This document shows positions 29,687 to 42,328 of a DNA stretch of 64,000 nucleotides, piece by piece (the first letter of the stretch is position 1; every line of letters begins with the position of its first letter). Position numbers and translations under genes: made by a program. The stretch comes from Phytoseiulus persimilis (Eukaryota > Arthropoda > Arachnida > Mesostigmata > Phytoseiidae), in assembly GCA_037576195.1 (NCBI GenBank), contig CM075102.1, positions 15,000,745-15,064,744 on the forward strand, read 5' to 3'. The notes beneath the pieces are model-generated. The model was not told where the DNA came from, did no database searches, and saw nothing but the letters and a program-made list of their open reading frames with translations.

Positions 29687-30705
29687 TCACTCGAGCGCGA
29701 CGATATCTGCAGCCCCGACTGCGGCCTCGAAGCCTAACTTAACTGACAAGTGAACTGACGTTTTCTTCCTCGCTATCTCATAGTGGGTGGCGGCCCATCG
29801 CCCAGTTGGCCGCTCAGGCCCTTGCGTGCCTGGCTGCCGACAGCCGGCTGAATTGAATTTCATATCGCTTCCTTTTTAGCCCGTTTTGTTTGTCTACTCT
29901 GAGCGGCCTCCGGAAGTGATCCGTCCAGGGGAGATCGGAGTCTTGACGGCGGGATTTCAGGTCACTGGACCTCGAAGTCGTGCTTTCTGAGTCAAAACGA
30001 CGAATCCCGACCCTCGCCTGGCTTCCGTTTCCTTTTCTGTCGGCCAGAACGCAAAGCCGAGACGTGGCGGAGCACGGCTCCATTCTTTCGCAAACCTCGT
30101 TCCCGAATCTCCGGCTCGGGGGGTCCGGCTCCGACCGACATTCTCAACTCCATGGAGCCGCCCTCGCGGTTTCAAGGGACCAGCCGAGAACCTCGTGACC
30201 CGAACGAGAGCGTCGGGGGCGCCAGACGTGAACGAAGCTCGTTGAGGCGTGCTCGCTCGCTCGATCGACACAATCAACTCAAAGTCGGTAATTGCAAATT
30301 GATAACCGCAGACGATCGCTGATTAAACGTAATGACAGGACAACAAGCTTCATCAGACGTAAGTGGGTATTGGCTTCCTCAAACAAGTGGTTCAGCTCTC
30401 GGCGTTCGGCTGTGTTGGAGTTAATTGCCTGCCCGCTCTCTCGGCTTGGTCGTCTATCGCGACCGCTAACTTACTCGGCCCTTTTCCTCCTCCGCCACTC
30501 TCAGTAACCAGTTGGGGCGAGCAGCGTTCTCCAAGGAGTTCTCCTTTCGGTCGGTTCGCCGGCAGCTTCCCCCGTCCGCCGCTGTCGAAGCCGAGTCCAT
30601 CTCTTTTTCTTTACTTTCCTCCCGGTGGCTTGCCTGGCCGTGTTCGCGCTCGAGGAGTCTGTCCGATGGAGGTGGAAGATGAATGTCAATCAGATTCGTG
30701 CACCT

Positions 30706-30729
30706 ACCAACCAGTCAGTCAGCCAACCC
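30706..30729. repeat. Period-4 tract (CAGT/CAGC type)
   Basis: Consecutive four-base units of the CAGT, CAGT, CAGC kind followed by CAAC. Too imperfect to be a simple microsatellite. Confidence 0.6.
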
Positions 30730-31667
30730 CCAAGCACCAAAAGGCTTGTCTATCGCACTATGTGTCGGGTGTCGATTATCAACCAAGCGAACACCGAGAC
30801 ACACCCTCCATCAATCGAACTACCTCGTCTCGTGTCCGGCTCCCTTCCCTTTGTCGACCGGCAACTTCTCAACGGCGGGCCGTCGAATCGCTGTTCATTT
30901 CTCCCGAAAGAAATGCTCCGTCACAAACTAAATGCCGCTTTCCTCACTCTCGTCGTCGCCTCAGCTCTGTTCCGCCCGAGTCCCGATTAATTCGAGCCCG
31001 GCTCTATCTGAACCACCAACACGCTGCTCGTAGGTTCTTGGGCCCGGCTCAGGCCTCGGAACGGGTCACTTCCTCACGATTCGAGCGAACACCGCTCCGC
31101 AACCTTCGATAACAGAAGAACGTCGATGCCAATTTCGGGAGAGCTGGCTCCGTGGAGAACTCATGGGGGGAATCAGGGAGCTCGTCATACATGGCCACTT
31201 CGAAAAAAGAAAAGAGACAGCGAGCTCTCGAGGACAGCGGGGATTCAGCTCTGCACCGGGCCAGCGGGGGAGCTTTGTTTGTGCAAGAAGTTGAGGATTC
31301 CGTGCTAAATCCTGCGAGACGAACCCCCTAAACATTCGCTGTTACTGCTGAATGCTGACTGGTCTCTGTTCTTCCTGCTCAGTGGTTGTTTCCTCAAATC
31401 GGGAGCTTAAAAGCCTTCCGTAGGAAAGTTTCGCGAGCTGTGGTTTTTTGTTTGTTTCTCTCAGAGCGTCTGTGTGTGATTCGTAATGCGATTAAGCGAC
31501 ACCGCTCGTAGAGCACGAATTCGCCGTTCCTTTTCCCTCTTCGAGAAATTCCTCAAAATCCATCCGACCTCCCCGGAAGCACTTGACTGCTGCTCAGCAA
31601 CAACCCTAACTTTTCGCCCTGTCATCGCCGAGTTGGTCCAGGTGCCCGAGCTGTCTGGACCGTTAGC

Positions 31668-31770
31668 AACGACGACGACGACGACCAGTAGGACGACAAC
31701 CTCCTCGACCACCATGACAACGACGGCGACGACCACCACGACCGCGACTGGCACTACAACGACTACGGCC
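31668..31770. repeat. Imperfect ACN trinucleotide repeat
   Basis: About 100 bases of ACG/ACC/ACA/ACT triplets with interruptions. In one plus frame it would give a Thr-rich tract (frame 31486-31851), but no gene model supports translation. Confidence 0.85.
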
Positions 31771-33207
31771 TTAGTGCATTACATTAGACTGCCCAACATG
31801 GCTTCCGGTCGTGGTACCCGCCCTGCGATCTCCGCCCTGAGGCTTTTATGATGGGACTCCACCAGCAGCCACCCTATGGCAGACTCCATTTTCGGAAAGC
31901 TGGCTAGCCGTGTCTGCACTTCGACATCTATTCCGAACAGCTAACATCTCAGAGAGCTTTTCTTCCCACAGCTCCTAAGTCCTTCGGAGGGAGCCTTCCC
32001 CCCGGACGACGGATTCAAACGCTACTGTAAGTCATGAGCGGTCAACGGTTTCGGGGAAAACCGGAGGTCAGGGTACGGTTGTGTCACGTTGTCAGTCACG
32101 GTTTTACAAGCCCGCCGTCTGTGCGCTGTTGCCTTCTAGCCGCCCTCTTATGGAGTCCTAAAAGCTGATTCGGAGATGGAGGGCAGTGAAGATCGACGGA
32201 AGCTGATTCAAATCATTGCAGAACGTTTGATTGATGATATTCTCAAGCTACTATAGCGCGTCGCGTTCTATTGATCGCATAGGTCGCCACAGGCACAGGT
32301 TCCATCCACTGCTTGTGACCCCGTCATCCAAACTCAGTTTCACGAAGCTGGCCCTGAAATCAGGCCCTGGATTCCAAAGCTCACAGACAGAGGAGTCTTG
32401 ATTCAAAGGACCGAGGCAACGTTTGATGGGGAACTCCGCCGCTGCACCCCATTCGTGAAGGCCCACGCTCAATAGGGGGTCGCCACGGGGAGGAAAACAG
32501 AAACCTTGGAGTCGTCAGTACATCGAGTTCACCTCAGAACGACGGTGCTGCTTAGGACGTAAGGCATCAAGTGCTCCAGAGATGGATCTCCAAGATAGAG
32601 AACTGGGAAACGACGACGGAGATGGAATATATCGCTGGAGTCGAAGGAAAATAGACTTCGATCGACGCTTCACCCGAATAGAAATCCGCTCTGGACCTCG
32701 CCCAGTTGGACCTGCGATATCTGCTCTGAGATAACATCGTTTTGAACGCTCACGACGCTACCAACTCCCTACGGCAGGGAAAAGCTCCAATGGCACGCGT
32801 GTGTCACATGTCAGGGATATTCATGTTCGAATCGACCGTTTCTGAGCGCTGCCGATGCTGACACAGGTAACATGAATGTCTGCTATCGAGGAATCTAAAG
32901 CCCACATATCTTATCCGTGCCAGCTCTGCTCTGCTCTTTCACAGCACCGACTTTGGGGAACCGGCTCAGCCAGGAGCCGATACCGCGATCGCAGCCGATT
33001 CTTCCCCAACAAGCTTGAAATGATATTCTCTCGAATCTCCTGTCCCAGGAATACCTTGGAGCTGGGTTCGGTTCGCTCGGACAGCTCGAGAGGAAATCAA
33101 GGCCTTATTCGTGATCTCGGAAATTGAAACCAGCGTCGTAATATCAGCGGAGAGTACGACCGTGCTGGCCGTGCAAGACTCACTATGGAGCCGAGTAGTC
33201 GCCAAGA

Positions 33208-33219
33208 GGGGGGGGGGGG
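33208..33219. repeat. Homopolymer run G12
   Basis: Twelve consecutive G on the plus strand, outside any supported gene. Confidence 0.9.
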
Positions 33220-35003
33220 CGGCGAGCGGCTCCGTCAATCTCACAAACCTACTTCGCTGTTGAGCTCATGTAGTTCACATAAACAACCTGCTGAGCTCTA
33301 TAAGGTCTCGATAACGTACGGGCAGCATCCTATTTTGGTAGGAATATCCGCTGATTCCACTTATTAGCTCCACGTCGGCCGGGACTTATTTGAAACGTTT
33401 TCTTACGTGGGCTGCTCCCGTCAATTTCATCCCACTCCCCGTGGTTATTCAGAGCGTCTGGCGGTTATTTGGAGGGGAACTAAGACTTACATCATGACCT
33501 ACAACTTTCTGAGGTAGGTTATGAATAATTATGCCGACGATAGCCTCGTGAACCCGTCGTCGAAGGCTGGATTCAGATTTCAGGCCTCGCGAAATTCTAC
33601 CAAATACCCCATAATAAAATGCTAGTCGATTTACGTTGTCGTAAAAGAGACTACCGGTCAGGGTGCGCCCGGCATTCTATAATAAATCCCGTGGAGCTGG
33701 TAGTATCTCGCCGGTCGGCCAGCTGGGCGGGTACGAAGCCCAATGAAGAGACCTTTTTGGGAAACAAGGTTGATCCGGCTATGCCCTAATCCAGCCTGTT
33801 CCACTTTTATACTACTGTCCACTGTACCTCCATCTGAATTGTTCCCCTGCACTTCCATGAAAAGTTGATCCGAGTCAGGCGTGCATTTAATGACGTCGCC
33901 TCACCGGCGCCCGTCCACCGCCAGGAGTCGACGTCGGCCCGTCAGTGGGTTGGCCTGGCCGTCCTCCTGACTATCTGCTTCGCCGACCGCTCGCCTTCTC
34001 GGACTCGGAACAACAACGACGACGACGGAAGCAGGGATCCCATGCAGTTGGAAAAAGATTCTGATAGGCGGGGAGTCTCGTCTCAGTCGATGTCCCCCCA
34101 TCCTTCCCGCGCGGTCGTCGCCGTCTCCGAAGATCTTTGTCGACGGAATATCGTCGTAATCCACGACCTAACGAAATCGCCAAGCACTCTGTGGAACTCC
34201 GCCGACTGGTCGGCTTGCCGGGCGGCCGGCTGACATCGCGAATTTCTTCAAATTCTCCCCTAACTCGTGCCTAGCAACTGACAGAGATTTGAAGATGGAC
34301 CGTTGAGGGCACCGGGCGGCTGTGGACGAAGGAAGCAACGGACGAAGTCGGGTGCGCAGTCGGGGGGAGGCAGTGATGGTACGAACCATCAAGTTTGCCT
34401 GACACCACGACGATATGGGGCTCTTAAGTCGTTATGAAAATCGCTGTCAGTCCACATTTGGAGTGGCTCTATATACATAAGTGGGTCGATTTTTGCTTCG
34501 GCTCCTACCGACCGGCCTCACAGTTCGTCCGCCTGCCCGCCCGCTTGCCGCAACCACCGCCAGCAGCACTATTGCGAGGGAGATAAGAACTCGAGAGTTT
34601 CACTCCGGCACCGCGCGGAGGTTCCAGTAATCGTAACCCTTGTCGCCATGGACACGAGAACTTGCCCGCCGCAGTTCGAGAATATCCCCAACGGAATCCT
34701 CGATCCAGAGTCAGAGCTTTGAATATTTCAAGTCTTTCTAACACCCGCAAACGATGGAAGCCCCGCTCCGGTGGCCTCATCCACTCCTCACGGCGGCCGT
34801 ATATGTATGAGGTCCTGGATAGATCGACTCCGTCGGAGTTGGAGGCTCTGCGACTCCACGTCTCAGCATCGCGGCTCGGGAATCCCAGGTATTCTCCGTC
34901 AACCGGCGTTCGCTTGGGCCTGGATCGCCCGAATTCGAAGGAAAACCCTCGTTCTTGTACCGTTGCGGCCATTATCATTAATGCTCGGTGGGAGCACATG
35001 AAT

Positions 35004-35058
35004 AATCATCATCATCATCATCTTCAACATCATCAGCAACAACACCGCCACCATCAAA
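35004..35058. repeat. CAT/CAA/CAC trinucleotide tract
   Basis: Interrupted triplet repeat. In one plus frame (34662-35096) it would give His/Gln runs typical of transcription factors, but the rest of that frame has no domain. Confidence 0.85.
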
Positions 35059-35177
35059 CTACGCTGGCGGCTCCCTCGCGTGACTGCGAATATTGAACGA
35101 GTCAACGTATTCCGCTCTAGACAACGACGTCACTTAGAAGCTCACCCACGGTGCACTCGTGTAGTCGGCGGGTCCGC

Positions 35178-35200
35178 GAGCCAGCCAGCAAGTCTGTCAG
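35178..35200. repeat. Period-4 tract (GCCA/GTCA type)
   Basis: Four-base phased GCCA and related units, as in the other tracts of this region. Confidence 0.5.
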
Positions 35201-37727
35201 TTTGGCAACTCGGTCCGCTGGCACGCAGCAGCAACACAACGGAGGCTGCCGCGGGAGCAACCTATAGTAGGGAACATAGGGAAATGCTTTTAGACGAGAT
35301 CGCATGCTGAGAGACCTGGGGGGTCTCTAAATGAACAGCGCAAGAGAAACACAACCCGGCCACCCGTCACTACACTACAATCTTCCACTACTGCTGTAGC
35401 CTCCGCTACTGCTGCCACTACTTCCTACTCCGGAGGTGTCGTCGCGCAGGCGCGCCGACGACCATCCCGGTCGGAAGCAACGCTCGAAGTTATGAGAGTA
35501 TCGATGTTCGCAGTTGTTGTCGAACGAGCTCGCTCACCTCGCTAAAATAACAGCTTAGCTCACGGCGTAAGCTCCGGATGTTTTTTTTTTCCGCCACGGA
35601 GCGAATTCCGAGCTCACGGATCCGAATGCGAAACCCTCAAAGAGATATCTCGCTACGCTGTACGTGATCGGGGAACGAACGCTTCCGTGACAACCGTCGT
35701 AGGGTTGGGCTAATCCGGAACCCGGAGCGCGAAGGATCGCCGCGTCCCTGATTCCGGTTTCTCTAGCCCGATCCCGAGATGTAGCAGCTACCCGGGAGCA
35801 GTGAGGGCCGCATACCACGAGCACAGTATCAATGAGAATTGGGCAGCATCGTCGAGGCACGAGTTCGGCGGAGACATCGCCGTCTCGGGCTCCCACGCTC
35901 TGGGGGTGGGGTCAAGTTAGTTTCCCTGGGGCCGTAACGGAACACGGAAAATGATTTAGTGGGCCGCCTCACTCATCAGAGGACGAAGATGGAGCTGATC
36001 CGCAGGCTCCATCGCTTGGGGGCTGGTGTCTGACCAAATATTTTCCTCCCCTGAGGAAAATGAGACAGAGAAATGACATTAAGCCTGATCTCCATCGGTC
36101 AGTTCAGTTTGGCCGCGTCATCGGCGAATGCAGCGAGAGGCAAGCTCGTTCCGAGCGGACATCGAGCCGCTGAACATTCGCCCGAGCTGCTTGCCCGATG
36201 AGCCGCGCGCCGAGCTCTCGCTCGAAGACTCGTATCTGCATCCGTGAGGACAACATGCCGGGCCTGCGGGAAAACGAGGGAACACCGAGAGAGGGAACTG
36301 GACGAGGACACTTCCGGTCGGTCGCGGTTCAACCCTCAGGAGCTTCGGAGACAATTCCCATCGCGAAGTCTACAGACTCGGAACTTGCTTCCATCTGATG
36401 ACCTCACGTCGGGGAGCTTCAGTTTCGCTCATGGCCAGCAGCAATCTCATTCGCTCTGCATAACTTGCATCTCGTACGTGATATGCAGAAGCTTACTTGT
36501 GCTGCTCATCAAGAGGCGCCGTTCTCGCTGCCACCACCCTTCGAGTTATTATTGCTTACGAAGCACTCGAGGGATTAGTTTTTCCTTTTGGTGACCGGGG
36601 CAAGTGTCCTTTGATGAAGCCCTCCACTGATCGCCACAAAAGGAAACTTGCAACTCCTACCGACCTGCATGAACCACCGCTGGGGAGTGTTGCTGCTCCC
36701 TGGACCGCGGACGTCGGGTTCAGGGTTTCAGCGTCCTCACCTAGACTGGAGGAGGCCCGTCCGACAATTTTTTTTTTATGGTGCATCGAGCTCATGCTCG
36801 TGCTCGTTGGTTGCGCGAGGCGATCGTAATCGATGAACCGACTAATGAAAATATTTAGAAAACGGGAGCTAGCGTTGAAACGGAGGTCGTCACCGGAAAA
36901 GTAGCCAGGGAGTTTGCCTTCTTCCCTTTCCAGAGAGAAATACTATACCATTTCCAGTATGGATGGCTTCTCGGCTGTCATTCCGACGGGAAGTCCATCC
37001 ATTCGTCTTATGTTGGACGCACTCATTCTCGAGCTCTGACAGTTTCGAGATATGGCTGTAGTACGGTGACATTGCGGAGAAACAGGCAGCCATTACCAGC
37101 TCGGAGCGACCCGCTCACTGGAGGACGCGTGCGTTGTGCTCGGCGCAAACAACAATTTCCACACAACGTGGTGGCCATCGGCTTCTTGATCCATCTCTTT
37201 GTTGAAGACGAATTCCTTGAGAGAGGAGACACTCGATTCCATTCGCCCCGAGCGTGCTGTGTCGTTTCTCATCGCGAACTCATCCATAACTCGTTCGCGG
37301 GGAACGCGCGCACGACAATGTCATCTTTTTCCAGCCGCCCGCGTCTCACTGCGCCGATGAAGTTCGATCGTGGTCTCGAGCCCCATGCTCCGTTCCGCTG
37401 AGCCAGTGTCGCCGCTCGGGGACCCGCGCCCCGGAAGAATCTCCGCGGCGTGCCTGCCCCTCGATCGCTCGGTCGCAGGGTGCACTTTAAAGTCGAGCGC
37501 GCCATTTCGAAACGCTTGCGAGGTCTTCGAGCATGGGGTCGCTGTGTCGAATGTTCTTTCGCTCTTGTCCACCACGACCGAACCTCCTCGCTGTGGTCGT
37601 CGCTCTCGTAGATGTTGACGTAGACGTGACATGCTCTGACATCGTGCTATGGCGGAAGCAAGGCTCTAAAAGCTTTCTTTCGGTACACAAATGTACGAGC
37701 ACATATTCTCTTCCCTATGATGCAGAC

Positions 37728-37755
37728 GAGGACGATGATGATAATGATGATGATC
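37728..37755. repeat. GAT/GAC trinucleotide microsatellite
   Basis: Interrupted (GAT)n. It lies outside any supported gene. Confidence 0.85.
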
Positions 37756-39020
37756 GAGTACACAGCTCTCTGAACAAACATATCCCGCAAAGCAAAGTAA
37801 TCCGTTCGACCTCATCGTCGCTGTCACCATCGCTGCGGCGGCTGTCATCGTCAAGATCGTGGCGGTCGTTTTGGTCAGAACAGTGACTTAGTCACCGAGC
37901 GGTGTTGCTCCTCTTTTCTGCAAGAATGTGTTCACCGAGTGGGCTGGATCGCTGCTCGGGAATTTTCGATCACTAAACTCGACCGAGCGAGAGGACTCCG
38001 TAGTACGATGACATTTTGCCCACATATTGCATATTTTATTTCGTGTTCACGCATGTACCTCGCTTCCTCGCCGGCGAAGTGTCGAATTTCGTGTCCGACT
38101 CGCGGAACAGATGCTGTGTTTTGGTAATTTTTTCCGTTGGTCGTATTTTTTCCCCGCGCGGAGCAGTCTCGGCGACAGACGCACGGAGCGAGCTAGCGGA
38201 CGAACATCTCGCCATCTGGTTCGCGGTGGGCTTCTTACCGGGTCGCAAACATTTGTTCTATCGATTGACCGACTGCTGAGTTCTGCGCTGCTTTTTTCGT
38301 TGGCGAATATGTACGCTGGCGATCCAACTTTCCACGATCATCCCCGGGGATTGATCTCTCGTTTGAACATTTCACCGATTTCGAGACGCGTTCGAGTGAA
38401 CAACGATGCGAACGAACGGGCCTGAGGCGACGGGCCAGACTAGAGCGAATTGAAAACCGTTTTTTCTCTATGCGGGAAACCCTTCCGGGCCCGAACCCTG
38501 ACGAGCTATTTACGCTCGAGTTCCTCATCCCGAGATGAACTCCGCTCCTGAACTCAGCTGGATCATCTTGCACTGGGTTTGTGGAGGAGCATGAGCCCGA
38601 GCGGCTTCGATGTTCTCCTCACGTTGTGCAACGAAAATCCTATCTCGATTGAGACAGACGAAGTAGGTGTTCTTTCAGCTCGAACTCCCGCTAGCCCAAG
38701 CTCATCCAGCTCAAATATCTCATGATTTTGCATCCGCAGCGCGGGTTTTTGGAAATATGACGCTGGGGACGCGTTTCAATAGATCCTCTGTCACCGATGT
38801 TGTCATGGAGTGCCGTAGGTAAGAGCGCTACCAGCTGCAGCAATAACGTTAGACCACGCCCGCCCTTCAAGTTTCATTAATTTCAATTGCGGAGTTTCAA
38901 GCGACTGAGCGAGTGGGACTTTGCCTGACGGTCTGCTCGCCTTAGCCGCGGTCGCCGTTGTCGTCGTGGTCGTCATCGTTGTCGTCAGTTGCTTCGCCCG
39001 CTCGATTGGATAGACAAGCG

Positions 39021-39081
39021 CCAGCCATCCAGCCACCATTCGGTGAGGTTGGCAGGCAGGCAGGCCAGCGGACCGACAGGC
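39021..39081. repeat. Period-4 tract (CAGC, GGCA, GACC units)
   Basis: About 60 bases in which CAGCCATC, GGCAGGCAGGCAGGCC and GACCGACAGGCGG succeed each other, keeping a four-base phase with changing units. Confidence 0.65.
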
Positions 39082-39108
39082 GGACGAGCTGCTTCTGATG
39101 TAAACATT

Positions 39109-39126
39109 TATCTATCTATCTATCTA
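39109..39126. repeat. (TCTA)n microsatellite
   Basis: Four perfect TATC/TCTA units just downstream of the longer period-4 tract. Confidence 0.9.
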
Positions 39127-42100
39127 AACTCGGCTCGGCCGTCGAGTGACGATGAGCGACAAGTAGTAGTGGTTGCCGTCGCTGCCGCCGCACCGGCAGC
39201 AAAGAACCGAAGCAAATCATGAAAAGCAACTACGAGGCAGTACCGTCGCGGACGTCGGTGGCAGTAGCGACACCAGCTCTGCGTCAACGAGGAAGACGAG
39301 TCCCTGGCTTGTCGTCACCGTCGTCGCCGCCGTTTTCATTGTTGCTGTCGAATGGGAATCGCCCATGTTGGCTCGCGCACTTCATTGCCCACTCGACTTG
39401 CGACTTTACCTGAACCGAGGTGCAACTAGTGGGAGACGAGAATCGGGGGACCACTGGAATGAGATACTCTTCTCAAGACTCTTCCACCATCCCATCCGAT
39501 ACGCTAAAATCTCTCGGAGAGCTTCACTGGGTTCAGATGAGGGGGCAAACAACAAAGTAACAGCTCTCAATTCACTGAGATCCCGGCTGTGCACCATCGG
39601 TGCGGCTCCGAAGTCGATGCAGAAGTCACGTAAACTGCGGTAACTCTTAGGACATCGATCATCCGTTTCTCACAAAGCTTTCCAATGGATCCGGTCATCG
39701 GAGCCAATATGTATGGTTCCCCTGTTAGTGTTGCGGTTGTGCGACGATCGTGTTGATTCTGTTGGCTGAAGCTGCTCCGTAGCGGCCTCGTGCTAGCAGA
39801 TCTGTCATCTACGTTTCTACGTGGCCTAGTTCCCGCGTCACGCGTTGTTTCTCGTTGAGCGTTCACTAGCGCACAAACTCGCATGGCATGAATATGAATG
39901 AGGAGTACTCCAGAGATGAAGTAGGACCAGCGCATTTCACCTATTGGAGCTGACACCTCGGGATCGTATCGATCGACAGCGTCGCAACGTTCCTCGATCT
40001 CCACCCGACTCTCTCCACCGAACTGGGTGACTGAAATCCGATTGATTCCAATGAATCGCATCCAATCGCTCGGCCAAATTGAGGAGCGGTGAAACCACGT
40101 TCTCAGACGAACGCCGCGAAGCATTCGAGAGGAACACTTGACCGGATATGAAGTTCGAGGCTCACGAAGCCTTAGGAAAACAAACATACTTCCTCAAGAG
40201 ACCAGACTCAGGCCGAATCATGAAGAGGGTACCGCGAAGCCTACTGCAGGTTTACAGATCAGAACACCATGAGCTCAACTCTGCCTGATCGGGCTCGGGC
40301 CATCGAATATTGTGAATATTGCTCCCGTTAGGGGAAGACTCGACTCGTAACATAAACGATGACTCCTTAGTCATCGGAATCGTGGTTACCGCTACGTGCG
40401 CGATCCGACCGGGGTTTTTCTATCCTCACGGACTTGTCAGCGCTCTCATTGTCATACTACACTATTCTCTTCGATCAAGATTAGGAACGCAGTCTGAGAC
40501 GCACGAAATCTTCACTTGAGCAGGGATCACCACTTCCTCTCAAATCATTTGCTCACTCGAAATCCTTTCTGCAGAGATTCCCGTGTCCATCCTGAGGTCG
40601 AGCTTCCTCGAGCCTGAAAGCGGCTGTGTTCGATGCAATCGTCTGTTTCGGTGGATATTCGTCGATCTCAGGTAACCGAAGTAACGGAGCAAGGTCAGTC
40701 TCCGCCGGTGCACTCTAACCGAGAAACCACCCAAGTTGGTCATCGGAACGAATGTACGCATCCATCTTCAGTTGACTCGGGTCGAGTTCGCTCGGAAGAA
40801 TCGCTACGTTTCTCCCTCCGCGGTAATATATATTCTCCGCTCCATATTCCGATCGGACTCGTTGAAAACAGACAATCATCTTGTACGTTTCGCGTTTTGT
40901 TGATGCTTTTTGTCTTGTTCGGGCATTTCGCGTTTTTCACCACTGCTATTCCGGTCACCCGTCCGCTCTATCTGTACATATCTAGCCAGCTCCATCTTGC
41001 GCCCTTCCTTTCATATATTGTTTCTTTGTATCTTGGGGTTAAGCGGGTATTCATCACGCTCTGCTCCGAACGACGCTGACACCGAAGGGCGCTATTGGCT
41101 CAGTTCGGTCCGACGATTCCGCGTCTGTCGCTCGTTCCGCAATAGAAACACTAGGGGATGAAAAGTTGTCAAGAGGAATCTAAAAAGAGAAAGGCAATTA
41201 GTTCGCATGACTTGCAATACAGTGGGGAGGGAATACCCCGATCGTGAAGCCACCTCAAACCCCGACGAACGTGCCCACAATCGAGCCGAAACATTCTCTT
41301 TCCTGAAGAGCACAACAATATGACTAGAAATTCAAAACTTAGGAAATTACAAAGCGTTGAATCCTGACGAGCGCCGTGTCGTTTGTCGGGAACGCCGGAG
41401 CCGCTTCGGAGCCCTCAGAAAAAACCGTTGATTAGCATCTGATACCACTGGAAACGGTCAAAACCCGATGTACAACGCAAGAAAATTGTTAGTTACTGTT
41501 GAAGATTTCTCGCAAGTTCTCTCACGATTGGACCTCGAGTCATGCTTCTAGTTGAAGATGAATGACGAGTCTGGATTTGTTCTGACGGAAAAATTGGGCG
41601 CCACCCCGACGACTACGGGCCGTTACAGAAGTCAGACAGGAGTGAAGACGGCCAAGCAGAAATTTGAATTCGGAATAGCTCTTTCATTACAGCGCATGAG
41701 TCGCCCGAAAATATCCTTTTGTTCTGGTCTTCGGATGCTGTCCCAAGCAGCCTGGTAGACTGGCAAACAAGCCACAATTGACAACGTTGAACTTGAGCGT
41801 CAATGTTCCGTTCAATCCGTTCAGGAGTTGTGAACGAGCAAGCGGTCGCATCGACTGCTGAACTGTCATAGATGCTTTATTTGATGAAAGTCCCTATCCG
41901 AATCATAGAACGAAGAAAACAAACTTCAGCTCAGAAAAACAGCGTTCCAGTGAATACAAGAAATCGAAGTCGGAAAACGGCTACTCCGAGAGACTCTGGA
42001 TTTTCCGCGAGGTTTCGCAGGCTCTTCTCAGGACTGGAAGAATCGAAATCCGCAAAGGCAATTATCATCTTCAAGACGAGCCGCTTAAAATTCCCGCGAA

Positions 42101-42190
42101 GAAGGAATATTTCAGTCATTGAGTTACCTCTGAAGGGGAACCGATAGTTCCGATCGCGGAATATCCCAATCGTGGCGATCGAGCACGATA

Positions 42191-42328
42191 GAACTTCGAC
42201 AGACAGATTCAGGAATTCACTTCGTCGAGCTCAGTTCAGCAATCTCGTTGAAACGCACGGAACTTCGACAGACAAGTTCAGAAATCCACTCTGTCGAACT
42301 GAGTTTTGGAATGTTGTCGGAAACAATC
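42191..42328. repeat. 69-bp direct tandem duplication, two diverged units
   Basis: Unit 1 starts at 42191 and unit 2 at 42260. Both begin with the identical 15 bases GAACTTCGACAGACA and stay alignable over about 65 bases with scattered substitutions and no gaps. Because 69 is a multiple of three, a plus frame (42172-42369) repeats at the peptide level: TSTDRFRNSLRRAQFSNLV and TSTDKFRNPLCRTEFWNVV. Whether it is coding is unknown; it could be a mobile-element remnant or a minisatellite in formation. Confidence 0.75.

Noticed and set aside
30363-31112. 249-codon plus-strand open frame
   Set aside because: Low-complexity Pro/Ser/Arg composition, overlapping frames in the two other phases, no domain. 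GC-rich DNA has few stop codons, so long frames arise by chance.
31486-31851. Thr-rich frame resembling a mucin
   Set aside because: The Thr tract is the ACN microsatellite; there is no signal peptide and no supporting exon.
34662-35096. His/Gln-rich frame that might be a transcription factor exon
   Set aside because: The His/Gln run comes from a CAT/CAA/CAC repeat; the rest of the frame has no DNA-binding domain, and the opposite strand is open too.
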